Positions 25,666-32,716 of a DNA stretch of 64,000 bases are shown here, piece by piece. The position numbers and the translations under genes were made by a program. The DNA is from an uncultured Dorea sp. (GTDB taxonomy: Bacteria; Bacillota; Clostridia; Lachnospirales; Lachnospiraceae). The stretch lies in contig CAJTZE010000011.1 in NCBI GenBank assembly GCA_910584265.1, positions 1 to 64,000 on the forward strand, given 5' to 3'. Under the pieces are notes generated by a model, which saw only the letters and a list, made by a program, of their open reading frames with translations, did not search any database and had not been told where the DNA came from. Numbering within the stretch: the stretch's first letter is position 1; each line of letters begins with the position of its first letter.

Positions 25666-25717
25666 GTATCTGCCGGGGACTTTATATATATTTTGTGCGC
25701 TATTAGAAAAGATGCAG

Positions 25718-25746
25718 GTATATTTTTTGATAAACCTTCCATACTA
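25718..25746 (+). promoter_or_regulatory. Sigma-G promoter of spoVAD-spoVAE
   Basis: GTATA (25718-25722), 17-nt spacer, CATACTA (25740-25746). Both boxes match the known forespore sigma-G consensus (GHATR, CATWHTA) at every position. It lies 43 nt before the spoVAD start, as expected for a forespore-expressed spoVA operon. Confidence 0.7.
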
Positions 25747-25789
25747 AAGGCAGGAAGAGAATCGAGTGAATATGGAAGGTGGATATCAT

Positions 25790-26803
25790 ATGATTCAGAG
25801 AACGAAGGGAGCACAGAGTATCGCATTCTCCGAGTCTCCCTATATTATGAGCAGCGCCTCTGTGGTGGGAAAGAAGGAAAGCGAAGGGCCGCTTGGGAAA
25901 TATTTTGATATGACAGACCCGGAGAATCTCTTTGGTGAGGAGACTTGGGAGGCGGCAGAGGGAACCATGCAGAAGGAAGCCTGCACGCTGGCTATCGGCA
26001 AGGCAGAGCTGACACCGGAGAAGATCAGGTATCTGTTTGGAGGAGACCTTTTGAGACAGGGGATTGCAACCTCTATGGGGCTGGAAAGCTTTCAGATTCC
26101 TTTGTTCGGCCTGTTCGGAGCCTGTTCAACCTCCGGGGAAGCGCTGGCGCTGGCGGCTATGTGCGTGGCGGCCGGATATGGGGAGCATATGATGGCAGTG
26201 ACATCCAGCCATTTCGGAACTGCGGAGAAGGAGTTCCGGTTTCCCTTAAGCTATGCAAATCAGCGTCCTTTGTCTGCACAGTGGACGGTGACAGGCAGCG
26301 GCGCCTTTGTGGTGGGAAATAAAAAGAGCCATGTAAGGATATCTGGAATTACGATCGGAAAAATCGTGGATTACGGGTTGAAGGATTCCCAGAATATGGG
26401 AGCGTGCATGGCGCCTGCGGCGGCAGACACCATAGCGGTCCATTTACAGGATTTTGAAAGAGAGGCTGATGAGTACAGCCGGATCATAACCGGCGATCTG
26501 GGGTATGTGGGACAGAGTATCCTTTTTGACCTGATGCGGAAAAAGGGGCTGGATATCATGAAGAACCACATGGATTGCGGCATGACGATTTTTGACCAGC
26601 AGACACAGGATACCCACGCGGGAGGAAGCGGATGCGGCTGTGCGGCCACAACGCTGGCGGCCTATATTCTGCCGAAGCTGGAGAAGGGCGAGTGGAAGAA
26701 GGTTTTATTTGTGCCGACGGGCGCGCTCATGTCTACGGTCAGCTTCAATGAAGGTGAGAGTGTGCCGGGGATTGCTCACGGTATTGTGCTGGAGCACTGT
26801 TAA
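25790..26803 (+). CDS. spoVAD: Stage V sporulation protein AD
   Basis: A 337-aa protein with a thiolase-like fold, part of the SpoVA channel that moves dipicolinic acid in and out of the spore core. Recognisable family blocks are TKGAQSIAFSESPYIMSSAS, LFGACSTSGEALALAAM, SSHFGTAEKEFRFPL and GGSGCGCAATTLAAY. ATG 25790 is chosen because GGAAGGTGG precedes it by 7 nt; in-frame GTG 25766 and ATG 25772 are less likely. spoVAC, normally directly upstream, is absent: the Wadjet operon occupies that place. spoVAE follows after 15 bp. Confidence 0.95.
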   Translation: MIQRTKGAQSIAFSESPYIMSSASVVGKKESEGPLGKYFDMTDPENLFGEETWEAAEGTMQKEACTLAIGKAELTPEKIRYLFGGDLLRQGIATSMGLESFQIPLFGLFGACSTSGEALALAAMCVAAGYGEHMMAVTSSHFGTAEKEFRFPLSYANQRPLSAQWTVTGSGAFVVGNKKSHVRISGITIGKIVDYGLKDSQNMGACMAPAAADTIAVHLQDFEREADEYSRIITGDLGYVGQSILFDLMRKKGLDIMKNHMDCGMTIFDQQTQDTHAGGSGCGCAATTLAAYILPKLEKGEWKKVLFVPTGALMSTVSFNEGESVPGIAHGIVLEHC

Positions 26804-26818
26804 AGGAGGGAGACAGCT

Positions 26819-27184
26819 GTGAATTTTATGGATTATTTCAATGCATTCTGGGTCGGAGGCTTGATCTGTGCACTGGTACAGATCCTTCTGGACCGGACAA
26901 AGCTGATGCCTGGAAGGGTCATGGTGCTTCTGGTATGCACGGGGGCGGTGCTCGGGTTCCTTGGAATCTATCAGCCGTTTCAGGATTTTGCAGGAGCGGG
27001 GGCAAGCGTACCGCTTTTGGGCTTTGGGAATACGCTGTTTAAAGGCGTAAAGGAAGCGGTGAAGGACGAAGGCTTTATCGGAATTTTCATGGGCGGATTT
27101 AAGGCCAGTGCAGTGGGAATCTCGGCGGCGCTGATCTTTGGATATCTGGCATCATGGGTATTTGAGCCGAAAATGAAAAAATGA
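26819..27184 (+). CDS. spoVAE: Stage V sporulation protein AE
   Basis: A 121-aa membrane protein with about three to four hydrophobic spans (FNAFWVGGLICALVQILL; VMVLLVCTGAVLGFLGIY; ASAVGISAALIFGYLASWVF), the SpoVAEb form. It works with SpoVAC and SpoVAD in dipicolinate transport. The GTG start has AAAGGAGGG 8 nt upstream. The polar loop contains GFGNTLFKGVKEAVKDEGF, typical of the family. It is last in its operon; a terminator follows the stop. Confidence 0.93.
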   Translation: MNFMDYFNAFWVGGLICALVQILLDRTKLMPGRVMVLLVCTGAVLGFLGIYQPFQDFAGAGASVPLLGFGNTLFKGVKEAVKDEGFIGIFMGGFKASAVGISAALIFGYLASWVFEPKMKK

Positions 27185-27195
27185 ATAAGTAATAG

Positions 27196-27226
27196 AAAAA
27201 GCGGTTCTGTTCAGAGCCGTTTTTTT
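27196..27226 (+). terminator. Terminator of spoVAD-spoVAE
   Basis: GCGGTTCT (27201-27208) pairs with AGAGCCGT (27213-27220, two wobble pairs), with A-run before and seven Ts after. The T-run is at the same time the first arm of the composite repeat element that follows. Confidence 0.85.
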
Positions 27227-27339
27227 ATCCAGGAAATGTTTCCGGATTTCCTAGATAAAAAAATTAGATGCGCAGCTGCGCGCAAAACAAAAAAATCTGG
27301 TAACACGAGAGTATGTGAAGCGCACTTTTGTTCTTTGGC
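27220..27339 (+). repeat. Composite hairpin element, copy A
   Basis: First part: a hairpin with TTTTTTTATC/GATAAAAAAA (27220-27229/27254-27263) and AGGAAAT/ATTTCCT (27231-27237/27246-27252) around an 8-nt loop. Second part: a perfect 12-nt palindrome GCGCAGCTGCGC (27270-27281). Third part: a tail of about 37 nt (27303-27339, beginning ACACGAGAGTATGTG). The same three parts in the same order occur at 55396-55505, also directly after a terminator. It occupies most of the gap between spoVAE and the lipoprotein gene. Confidence 0.65.
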
Positions 27340-27366
27340 AAAAAAACTCATATTAGATAGATCTGA

Positions 27367-27395
27367 TTGAGAAATTAAAGAAACTATGCTAAAAT
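27367..27395 (+). promoter_or_regulatory. Promoter of the lipoprotein gene
   Basis: TTGAGA (27367-27372), 17-nt spacer, TAAAAT (27390-27395), with TATGC directly before the -10 (extended form). Confidence 0.65.
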
Positions 27396-27443
27396 TTAAA
27401 CGTAAAGATATACACATGTACTTAAGAAAGGATGAGGAACGAA

Positions 27444-28346
27444 ATGAAAAAGTTGAAAAGAAGCCTGGCGCTTGTATTGGCAGTTGTGCTTCTGATGCCG
27501 CTACTGGCCGGATGCGGAAGAAGAGAGCTTGATGGAGTGAAAGCGGTGGAGGCGTATCTGAAGGCTCAGACCAAAGGCGAGTTTGGCGATTATGCGGAGC
27601 TTACCGGAACAGACGAACAGGAATTAAAGGATGCTTACGAGGAATCACTGGATGATGTGATGTCGATTTTTGAAGAGGTGGAACTGTTTAAAGTGGATTT
27701 CGGCGACAGTGTCAAGGAAGAGGTCAAAAAGATCCTGGGATCAGTTAAATATGAAGTAATCAGCGCTGAGAAAGATGGGGATGACGATTATGTTGTAGAT
27801 GTGGATGTCTATCCATCGGATGTATTCGGTCTTGCGTTTGGGAAGCTGATAGAGGCGTCAAGAACTGCCGGAGGCGATACAGAGATGGTGGGCGATCTAA
27901 TGATACAGGCATTTAGTGATGCTGTTGCAGAGCAGAGCTATGGCGAGGCTGTGCGCTGCCAGATCCATATTAACTATGATGAAGCATCGAAGCAGTATTC
28001 GATCAATGAGACGGATGCACAGGATCTTGCTGAGAATTTCTTTGATCTGGAGGGCGCTTTGGAAAATTTGTTTGCACCAAGCGGAACAGTATATGATAAT
28101 CCTTATTTTAACTGGACTGTGACCGAGTGGAACGGGGCGTCGGAGGAAGAGAAGGCTCAGTGCTGTCTCGCTATTTTACAGACATTGCAGGGATTATCCG
28201 ATGAGGATATAGCAGGACTCGATTTAAATGATCCTAATGTTCAGACCGCAATTGAACAGATGAAGGATGCTGTTGACCTTACTTACAGCGGCGGAACTCA
28301 GATCAGCATCGGCGATTATGTAGAAATGGTGAAAGGCCAGATGTAG
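27444..28346 (+). CDS. Lipoprotein of unknown function
   Basis: A 300-aa exported lipoprotein. The signal peptide ends in a lipobox LLAGC at about residues 19-23, so Cys23 is lipidated. The mature part is acidic and mixed alpha/beta (AVEAYLKAQTKGEFGDYAEL; VVDVDVYPSDVFGLAFGKLI), resembling the small lipoproteins with a DUF4878/5105-like fold, though I cannot name the family with certainty. No enzyme motif is visible. ATG 27444 is preferred: an ATG at 27432 has the ribosome site touching it. The gene downstream is GMP synthase, 81 bp away, with a small GC-rich inverted repeat (28347-28368) but no clear terminator between them. Confidence 0.8.
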   Translation: MKKLKRSLALVLAVVLLMPLLAGCGRRELDGVKAVEAYLKAQTKGEFGDYAELTGTDEQELKDAYEESLDDVMSIFEEVELFKVDFGDSVKEEVKKILGSVKYEVISAEKDGDDDYVVDVDVYPSDVFGLAFGKLIEASRTAGGDTEMVGDLMIQAFSDAVAEQSYGEAVRCQIHINYDEASKQYSINETDAQDLAENFFDLEGALENLFAPSGTVYDNPYFNWTVTEWNGASEEEKAQCCLAILQTLQGLSDEDIAGLDLNDPNVQTAIEQMKDAVDLTYSGGTQISIGDYVEMVKGQM

Positions 28347-28427
28347 TGCCGCCGGCTGGCACGCGGCAGTAATTGCGGCAGGGATGAAAAGCTGGAGATT
28401 GTACAAAGAAGGGAGAATACGCAGGTT

Positions 28428-29405
28428 ATGAGTAATAAAAGGCCGGACAATATGGAACGTATCACGACAAAGGAGCTGGCGGATGCATTTATTTCGGAAC
28501 AGGTAAAGGAGATTCAGGCGCAGGTCGGAGAGAAGAAGGTGCTGCTGGCGCTTTCAGGCGGAGTGGACTCTTCGGTTGTAGCGGCGCTTTTGATCAAGGC
28601 GGTCGGGAAACAGCTGGTCTGTGTCCATGTAAATCACGGACTGCTAAGAAAAGGCGAGCCGGAGCAGGTAGTTGATGTGTTCCGTGGCCAGATGGATGCA
28701 AATCTGATCTATGTGGATGCAGCTGACAGATTTTTGGACAAGCTTGCCGGCGTGGCGGAGCCGGAGAAGAAGCGTAAAATTATCGGAGCTGAATTTATCC
28801 GTGTGTTTGAAGAGGAAGCAAGAGGACAGGAAGGAATCGAATTTCTGGCTCAGGGAACCATTTATCCGGATATTATCGAGAGCGGCGGCGTAAAGGCGCA
28901 TCATAACGTAGGCGGCCTTCCAGAGGATCTGCAGTTTGAACTGGTAGAGCCTTTGAAGTTCTTATATAAAGACGAAGTGCGTGTAGTGGGCAAGGCTCTC
29001 GGCCTGCCGGACGGCATGGTTTACCGTCAGCCGTTTCCGGGACCGGGGCTTGGGGTGCGCTGTCTTGGCGCGATTACCAGAGAGCGTTTGGAAATCGTCC
29101 GGGAATCCGATGCGATCCTGCGCGAGGAATTTGCAAAGAACGGACTGGAGGGCAAAGTATGGCAGTATTTTACCGCCGTGCCGGATTTCAGGTCAGTGGG
29201 CGTAAAGGAAGGCGCAAGAACCTTCGCATATCCGGTTATCCTGCGGGCGGTAAATACGGTAGATGCAATGACTGCGGCTGTAGAGAATGTGCCGTTTGAA
29301 TTACTGGAGCATATCACAGACCGTATCACACATGAGGTGGAGGGCGTGAATCGAGTGCTGTATGATTTGACACCGAAGCCGTGCGGGACGATTGAGTGGG
29401 AATAA
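28428..29405 (+). CDS. guaA: GMP synthase ATP-pyrophosphatase subunit, lacking the glutaminase domain
   Basis: A 325-aa protein equal to the C-terminal two thirds of GuaA. It converts XMP to GMP with ATP and ammonia. The N-type ATP-pyrophosphatase P-loop LALSGGVDSS is at 40-49, followed by CVHVNHGLLRKGE, LAQGTIYPD, QPFPGPGLGVRC, and the C-terminal dimerisation domain ending DLTPKPCGTIEWE. The usual glutamine amidotransferase domain of about 190 residues is missing and no gene for it is adjacent. Archaea use such split enzymes with a separate GuaAa; here a distant partner or free ammonia must supply nitrogen. Nothing upstream looks like a purine riboswitch. Confidence 0.93.
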   Translation: MSNKRPDNMERITTKELADAFISEQVKEIQAQVGEKKVLLALSGGVDSSVVAALLIKAVGKQLVCVHVNHGLLRKGEPEQVVDVFRGQMDANLIYVDAADRFLDKLAGVAEPEKKRKIIGAEFIRVFEEEARGQEGIEFLAQGTIYPDIIESGGVKAHHNVGGLPEDLQFELVEPLKFLYKDEVRVVGKALGLPDGMVYRQPFPGPGLGVRCLGAITRERLEIVRESDAILREEFAKNGLEGKVWQYFTAVPDFRSVGVKEGARTFAYPVILRAVNTVDAMTAAVENVPFELLEHITDRITHEVEGVNRVLYDLTPKPCGTIEWE

Positions 29406-29474
29406 ATAAAAATGTTTAGCAAATCCAGTGGTTTATGGATTAGAGAATGATTGACAGGCGGTTGTGCAACAAGA

Positions 29475-29503
29475 CATTCATAGCCACAATGAATGGCTTT
29501 TTT
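29475..29503 (+). terminator. Terminator after guaA
   Basis: CATTCAT (29475-29481) pairs with ATGAATG (29489-29495), then GC and six Ts. It lies 70 bp downstream of the stop. The remaining intergenic DNA up to 29590 shows a short inverted repeat (TGTCGG/CCGACA, 29540-29563) and no gene. Confidence 0.7.
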
Positions 29504-29590
29504 GCGTCATACCACGCAAGAGCCTGATATATTACGATATGTCGGGACAGCACAGCGCCGACAAGGGAATGAGAAGATAACAATAAGACA

Positions 29591-29633
29591 CAGAAATAGC
29601 CGCCCTTCCAGCCAAAGGATGCGGCTATTTCTG
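29591..29633 (-). terminator. Hairpin at the 3' end of the sensor kinase gene
   Basis: A perfect 13-bp stem (29591-29603 with 29621-29633, core AAATAGCCGC/GCGGCTATTT) with a 17-nt loop. It lies 17 bp past the stop of the minus-strand kinase gene. The T-tract on the minus strand is weak, so it could be a terminator or an mRNA end stabiliser. Confidence 0.6.
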
Positions 29634-29649
29634 TAATTGATTAATTGGG

Positions 29650-31029
29650 CTAACTGTCTATCGGCAGCATAAGCCTTGCGGTAAACTCATCATCCTTCAT
29701 TTCCGTATCCAATGTCCCGCCCATAAGCTCCAGCATTCTGCGGACGCTTTTTAATCCAATCTGTGTACTCTGGATGCCGTCGGATTCCTGCTTTACCATA
29801 TTTGTCAAGACGATGGAGAGCTGATTATTTTCTATAGAGCCGGTAATTTTGACCGGTTCTTTTTTTGAGCTGTATTTGATGATATTGGAGAAGAGGTTGT
29901 TAAAAATCCGTTTCAGCAGGGGCTCATCTCCCAAAAAATATACGGGATCCTGAATGCGGTCCGGCGGAGTTTCCTCTGGCAGATCCAAGAGCACGGAAAA
30001 ACCCGTCAGCTGCAGGAAATCTGCATTTTCTTTTAAGTGCCGGTACAGGGAAGGGATAGGAAGCAGGATAAATTCCGGCGCTTCCGTTTCCTCGTATACC
30101 AGTGCATATTCAAAGATGCGGTTGGTAATCTCTCGGATCTCATCTGTCTTATTCAGGCACCGGTTCAGATATTCCATCTGCATTTCCGGTGATTGGTTTA
30201 ACTTTACGATTTCTAAGTATCCATTCAGAATAGTAAGGGGGGTGCGCAGGTCGTGGGAAAGGGCAGAGATCAGGTCCTGATTTGCCTGGCGGCTTTCCTG
30301 CTCCTGGGAGATGGTTTCCTTAAGGGCAGTGCGCAGGTTATCCAGTTCATGCGCCAGAATACCGATCTCATCCGGCCGCAGACTGGGTATGGGCGTGGAC
30401 AGATCTCCGCCTGCCATCTGAAGGATCTTCTGCTTTAGGAGAATGATAGATTTCATTTTCCTGCTGACAAAAAATAGAAGTACGACAAAAAATAAAATCA
30501 CGCAGAATCCCAGACAGAAAAAGAAATAAGGCGCCAGAAAAAAGGTTGGGTGAAGGAACTGTATGATTACCTGTGCATAACCGTTTTTAAATTCCACAGG
30601 AATATCATAAAGAGATTCTCCATGCCCGTCTGTCCACTGATAGAGTTTGTTAAAGACAGCGGCGGATGTGGAATCATTATAAAAGGAAGGTGATCTTCCT
30701 GCGCGGTACAGTCCGTCCTCCAGTCCATAAATACAGATGCTGGTATATTCGTCTGCAACCTTAAAAAAGGGTTCGATAGCTTTATTTCCTTCGATATCCT
30801 CTTCGGATTCCGGAATATCATATTTCAGCGCTTCCGTACGGAGCCGGAGCCAGAAATCATCGGCAGGGCAGGGAAGAACCTTCTGCAGGCAGTTAGCATC
30901 CTGCAAGAAATTATAGATCTGCCATTTGTGTTTCCACATGGCGGTGTACAGCAGAAAACACAGCAGTCCTGCAGCAAGGATCAGCAGGAAAAACTGGGCG
31001 CGTATTTTTATAGGCTTTTGTCTAATCAC
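29650..31029 (-). CDS. Sensor histidine kinase
   Basis: A 459-aa membrane kinase. It has a first membrane segment (about 12-29), an extracytoplasmic sensor of about 130 residues, a second membrane segment (about 165-190), HAMP, and HisKA with His259 in SALSHDLRTPLTIL. The HATPase_c has a probable N box in IFNNLFSNIIKYS and ends GLKSVRRMLELMGGTLDTEM. It autophosphorylates in response to an unknown envelope signal and passes phosphate to the response regulator, whose gene overlaps it by 8 bp. Divergent from the CsbB/YfhO-like pair, which it may control. VanS is a relative in architecture but no van genes are nearby. Confidence 0.92.
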   Translation of the reverse strand: MIRQKPIKIRAQFFLLILAAGLLCFLLYTAMWKHKWQIYNFLQDANCLQKVLPCPADDFWLRLRTEALKYDIPESEEDIEGNKAIEPFFKVADEYTSICIYGLEDGLYRAGRSPSFYNDSTSAAVFNKLYQWTDGHGESLYDIPVEFKNGYAQVIIQFLHPTFFLAPYFFFCLGFCVILFFVVLLFFVSRKMKSIILLKQKILQMAGGDLSTPIPSLRPDEIGILAHELDNLRTALKETISQEQESRQANQDLISALSHDLRTPLTILNGYLEIVKLNQSPEMQMEYLNRCLNKTDEIREITNRIFEYALVYEETEAPEFILLPIPSLYRHLKENADFLQLTGFSVLLDLPEETPPDRIQDPVYFLGDEPLLKRIFNNLFSNIIKYSSKKEPVKITGSIENNQLSIVLTNMVKQESDGIQSTQIGLKSVRRMLELMGGTLDTEMKDDEFTARLMLPIDS

Positions 31030-31753
31030 AGCGGTACCCCTTTCCCCAGATTGTTTTGATCAATACCGGATTCTTCGGGTCTTTTTCAATTTTACGCCGG
31101 AGATTCCGGATGTGCACCATGATCGTATTATTTGCTCCGTAATAATAGGGCTCGTCCCAGATGCGCTCATACAGATGCTCTGCAGAAAAAATCTGGTGCC
31201 GGTTTGCGGTTAGGAGCTTTAGCAGGGCGTATTCCGTATCGGTCAGCTCCAAAAGCTGCCCATTTTGCCGCACTTCCTCTGTCTCGGTGTTAATTTCCAG
31301 TCCGTGGCAGCGGATGAGAGCAGAAGGAGCCCTTTGGGCGGGAACTTCATTCTCTGAAACTCCCCGGTATATATGATAGCGGCGGATCAGCGCTTTAACC
31401 CGCCAGACCAGTTCCGAATAGGAGAAGGGTTTGGCCAGAAAATCGTCGCCTCCGCTGGAAAATCCCAGCATTTTGTCGCTGTCCTTTGTGCGGGCGCTTA
31501 GAAACAGGATCGGGGCATTGGTGATTTTGCGGATTTCCAGACAGGTTTGGTATCCGTTTGGCCCCGGCATCATAATATCCAGAATAATCAGGTCAAAAGA
31601 GGCTTGTGACAGCTGCTCAAGAGCTTTGCTGCCGCTTGCGGCTTCTGTAACCTGATAACCTTCATTGGTTAATAGAATCTGTATAATTTCTCTGATTTCC
31701 GGATTGTCATCCACGACTAAGACTTGAAATGTATTCTGAATTGCCGAATCCAT
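31022..31753 (-). CDS. OmpR-family response regulator
   Basis: A 243-aa protein. The receiver domain has the acidic pair VVDDN (about 13-17), phospho-acceptor Asp59 in LIILDIMMPG, and the Lys in FLAKPFSYSELV. The C-terminal winged helix (about 145-243) has LTDTEYALLKLLTANR and HIRNLRRKIEKDP ... IWGKGYRC. It is first of the two-gene minus-strand operon. The shared 213-bp divergent region contains tandem 10-bp repeats fitting an OmpR-type binding site (see 31866-31925). Confidence 0.95.
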   Translation of the reverse strand: MDSAIQNTFQVLVVDDNPEIREIIQILLTNEGYQVTEAASGSKALEQLSQASFDLIILDIMMPGPNGYQTCLEIRKITNAPILFLSARTKDSDKMLGFSSGGDDFLAKPFSYSELVWRVKALIRRYHIYRGVSENEVPAQRAPSALIRCHGLEINTETEEVRQNGQLLELTDTEYALLKLLTANRHQIFSAEHLYERIWDEPYYYGANNTIMVHIRNLRRKIEKDPKNPVLIKTIWGKGYRCD

Positions 31754-31865
31754 CAGTAAGACCTCCGTAATTATAGCTTGTCATTGGGGGCATTGCCGGC
31801 ATATTTCATTTACCGGATACAACGTCTCCATATTTTAATTATAACGAAATTAATAGAATAATGTG

Positions 31866-31925
31866 CTTATCTTAAGAATTCTTTAGAATTACTTTTGGCA
31901 ATACTTAAGATAAGAAGCGTAGAAT
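31866..31925 (+). promoter_or_regulatory. Tandem response-regulator repeats and promoter of the glycosyltransferase operon
   Basis: CTTAAGAATT (31871-31880) and CTTTAGAATT (31881-31890) are direct repeats one helical turn apart; a related CTTAAGATAA starts at 31904. CTTATCTTAAG (31866-31876) and CTTAAGATAAG (31904-31914) form an 11-bp inverted repeat. Just downstream, TTGGCA (31895-31900) and TAGAAT (31920-31925) are separated by 19 nt, a weak spacing that suits an activator-dependent promoter. Confidence 0.6.
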
Positions 31926-31966
31926 GATGGACAGATAAAAAAGAATGACAACTGGAGGGATGGCAG

Positions 31967-32716
31967 ATGGATAAAATATCAGTGGTGGTTCCATGCTGGA
32001 ATGAGGAAGAGGCGCTTCCTATTTATTACCGGGAAATGAGCCGGGTGATGGATGTTGACCTGCAGGATCCGCCCGGACTGCTGCCGGATATGTACCGTAT
32101 TTTGAAGGAGGAGGCATACGATAGTGTGGCAACGAAACGGTCTACCCGGACAGGGGAGCCGAGAATCCGTTCCTTTTTGTCGGAGGGCTTCTACAAGTTT
32201 GTAAATAGGATTTCCAAGACAGAGATTGTAAATGGAGCGAGAGACTATCGTCTGATGAACCGGAAAATGGTGGATGCGGTGCTTGATATGAGTGAATATA
32301 ACCGTTTCTCGAAAGGGATTTTTGGATGGGTCGGTTTCCGCACCAAATGGCTGGAATTTGAGAATATGGAACGTTCGGCAGGAGAGACAAAGTGGCCGCT
32401 GAAGAAATTATTCGGCTATTCCATGGAGGGCATTACCGGGTTTTCCGTTGCCCCGCTTTCATTGGCATCTATTATAGGAGTGCTGTTCTGCGCCCTGTCT
32501 TTTCTGATGATCCTGGTAATTATTGTAAGAACGCTGGTCTGGGGCGACCCGGTATCCGGCTGGCCGTCTTTGGCGTGTATTATTTTCATGGTCAGCGGAG
32601 TACAGCTTCTATGCACGGGAATTGTGGGACAGTATCTTTCCAAGACTTATCTGGAAACCAAACGCAGGCCTATTTTTATCCTGAAAGATTCCAGTGAGGA
32701 GGACGAGAATAAATGA
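31967..32716 (+). CDS. GT2 (CsbB/GtrB-like) glycosyltransferase with internal deletion
   Basis: A 249-aa protein, short for a family of about 310-320. The start (ISVVVPCWNEEEALPIYYRE) and everything from DLQDPPGLLPDMYRILKEE to the two C-terminal membrane segments (about 165-190, 205-228) match undecaprenyl-phosphate glucosyl/GlcNAc transferases. Between residues 28 and 31 the segment that normally carries FVDDGSxD and the RNFGKE region is absent. The reading frame is kept. This removes most of the nucleotide-sugar site, so the protein is probably inactive as a transferase, though it may still assemble in the membrane. It overlaps yfhO by 4 bp. GGAGGGATGG precedes the ATG. Confidence 0.85.
   Translation: MDKISVVVPCWNEEEALPIYYREMSRVMDVDLQDPPGLLPDMYRILKEEAYDSVATKRSTRTGEPRIRSFLSEGFYKFVNRISKTEIVNGARDYRLMNRKMVDAVLDMSEYNRFSKGIFGWVGFRTKWLEFENMERSAGETKWPLKKLFGYSMEGITGFSVAPLSLASIIGVLFCALSFLMILVIIVRTLVWGDPVSGWPSLACIIFMVSGVQLLCTGIVGQYLSKTYLETKRRPIFILKDSSEEDENK

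Noticed and set aside
28347..28427. Purine riboswitch before guaA
   Set aside because: Only a short GC-rich inverted repeat is present; the conserved purine aptamer core is not seen.
29650..31753. Vancomycin-type VanRS system
   Set aside because: The architecture is similar but no vanH/A/X-type genes are near; the divergent genes are a CsbB/YfhO-like pair.
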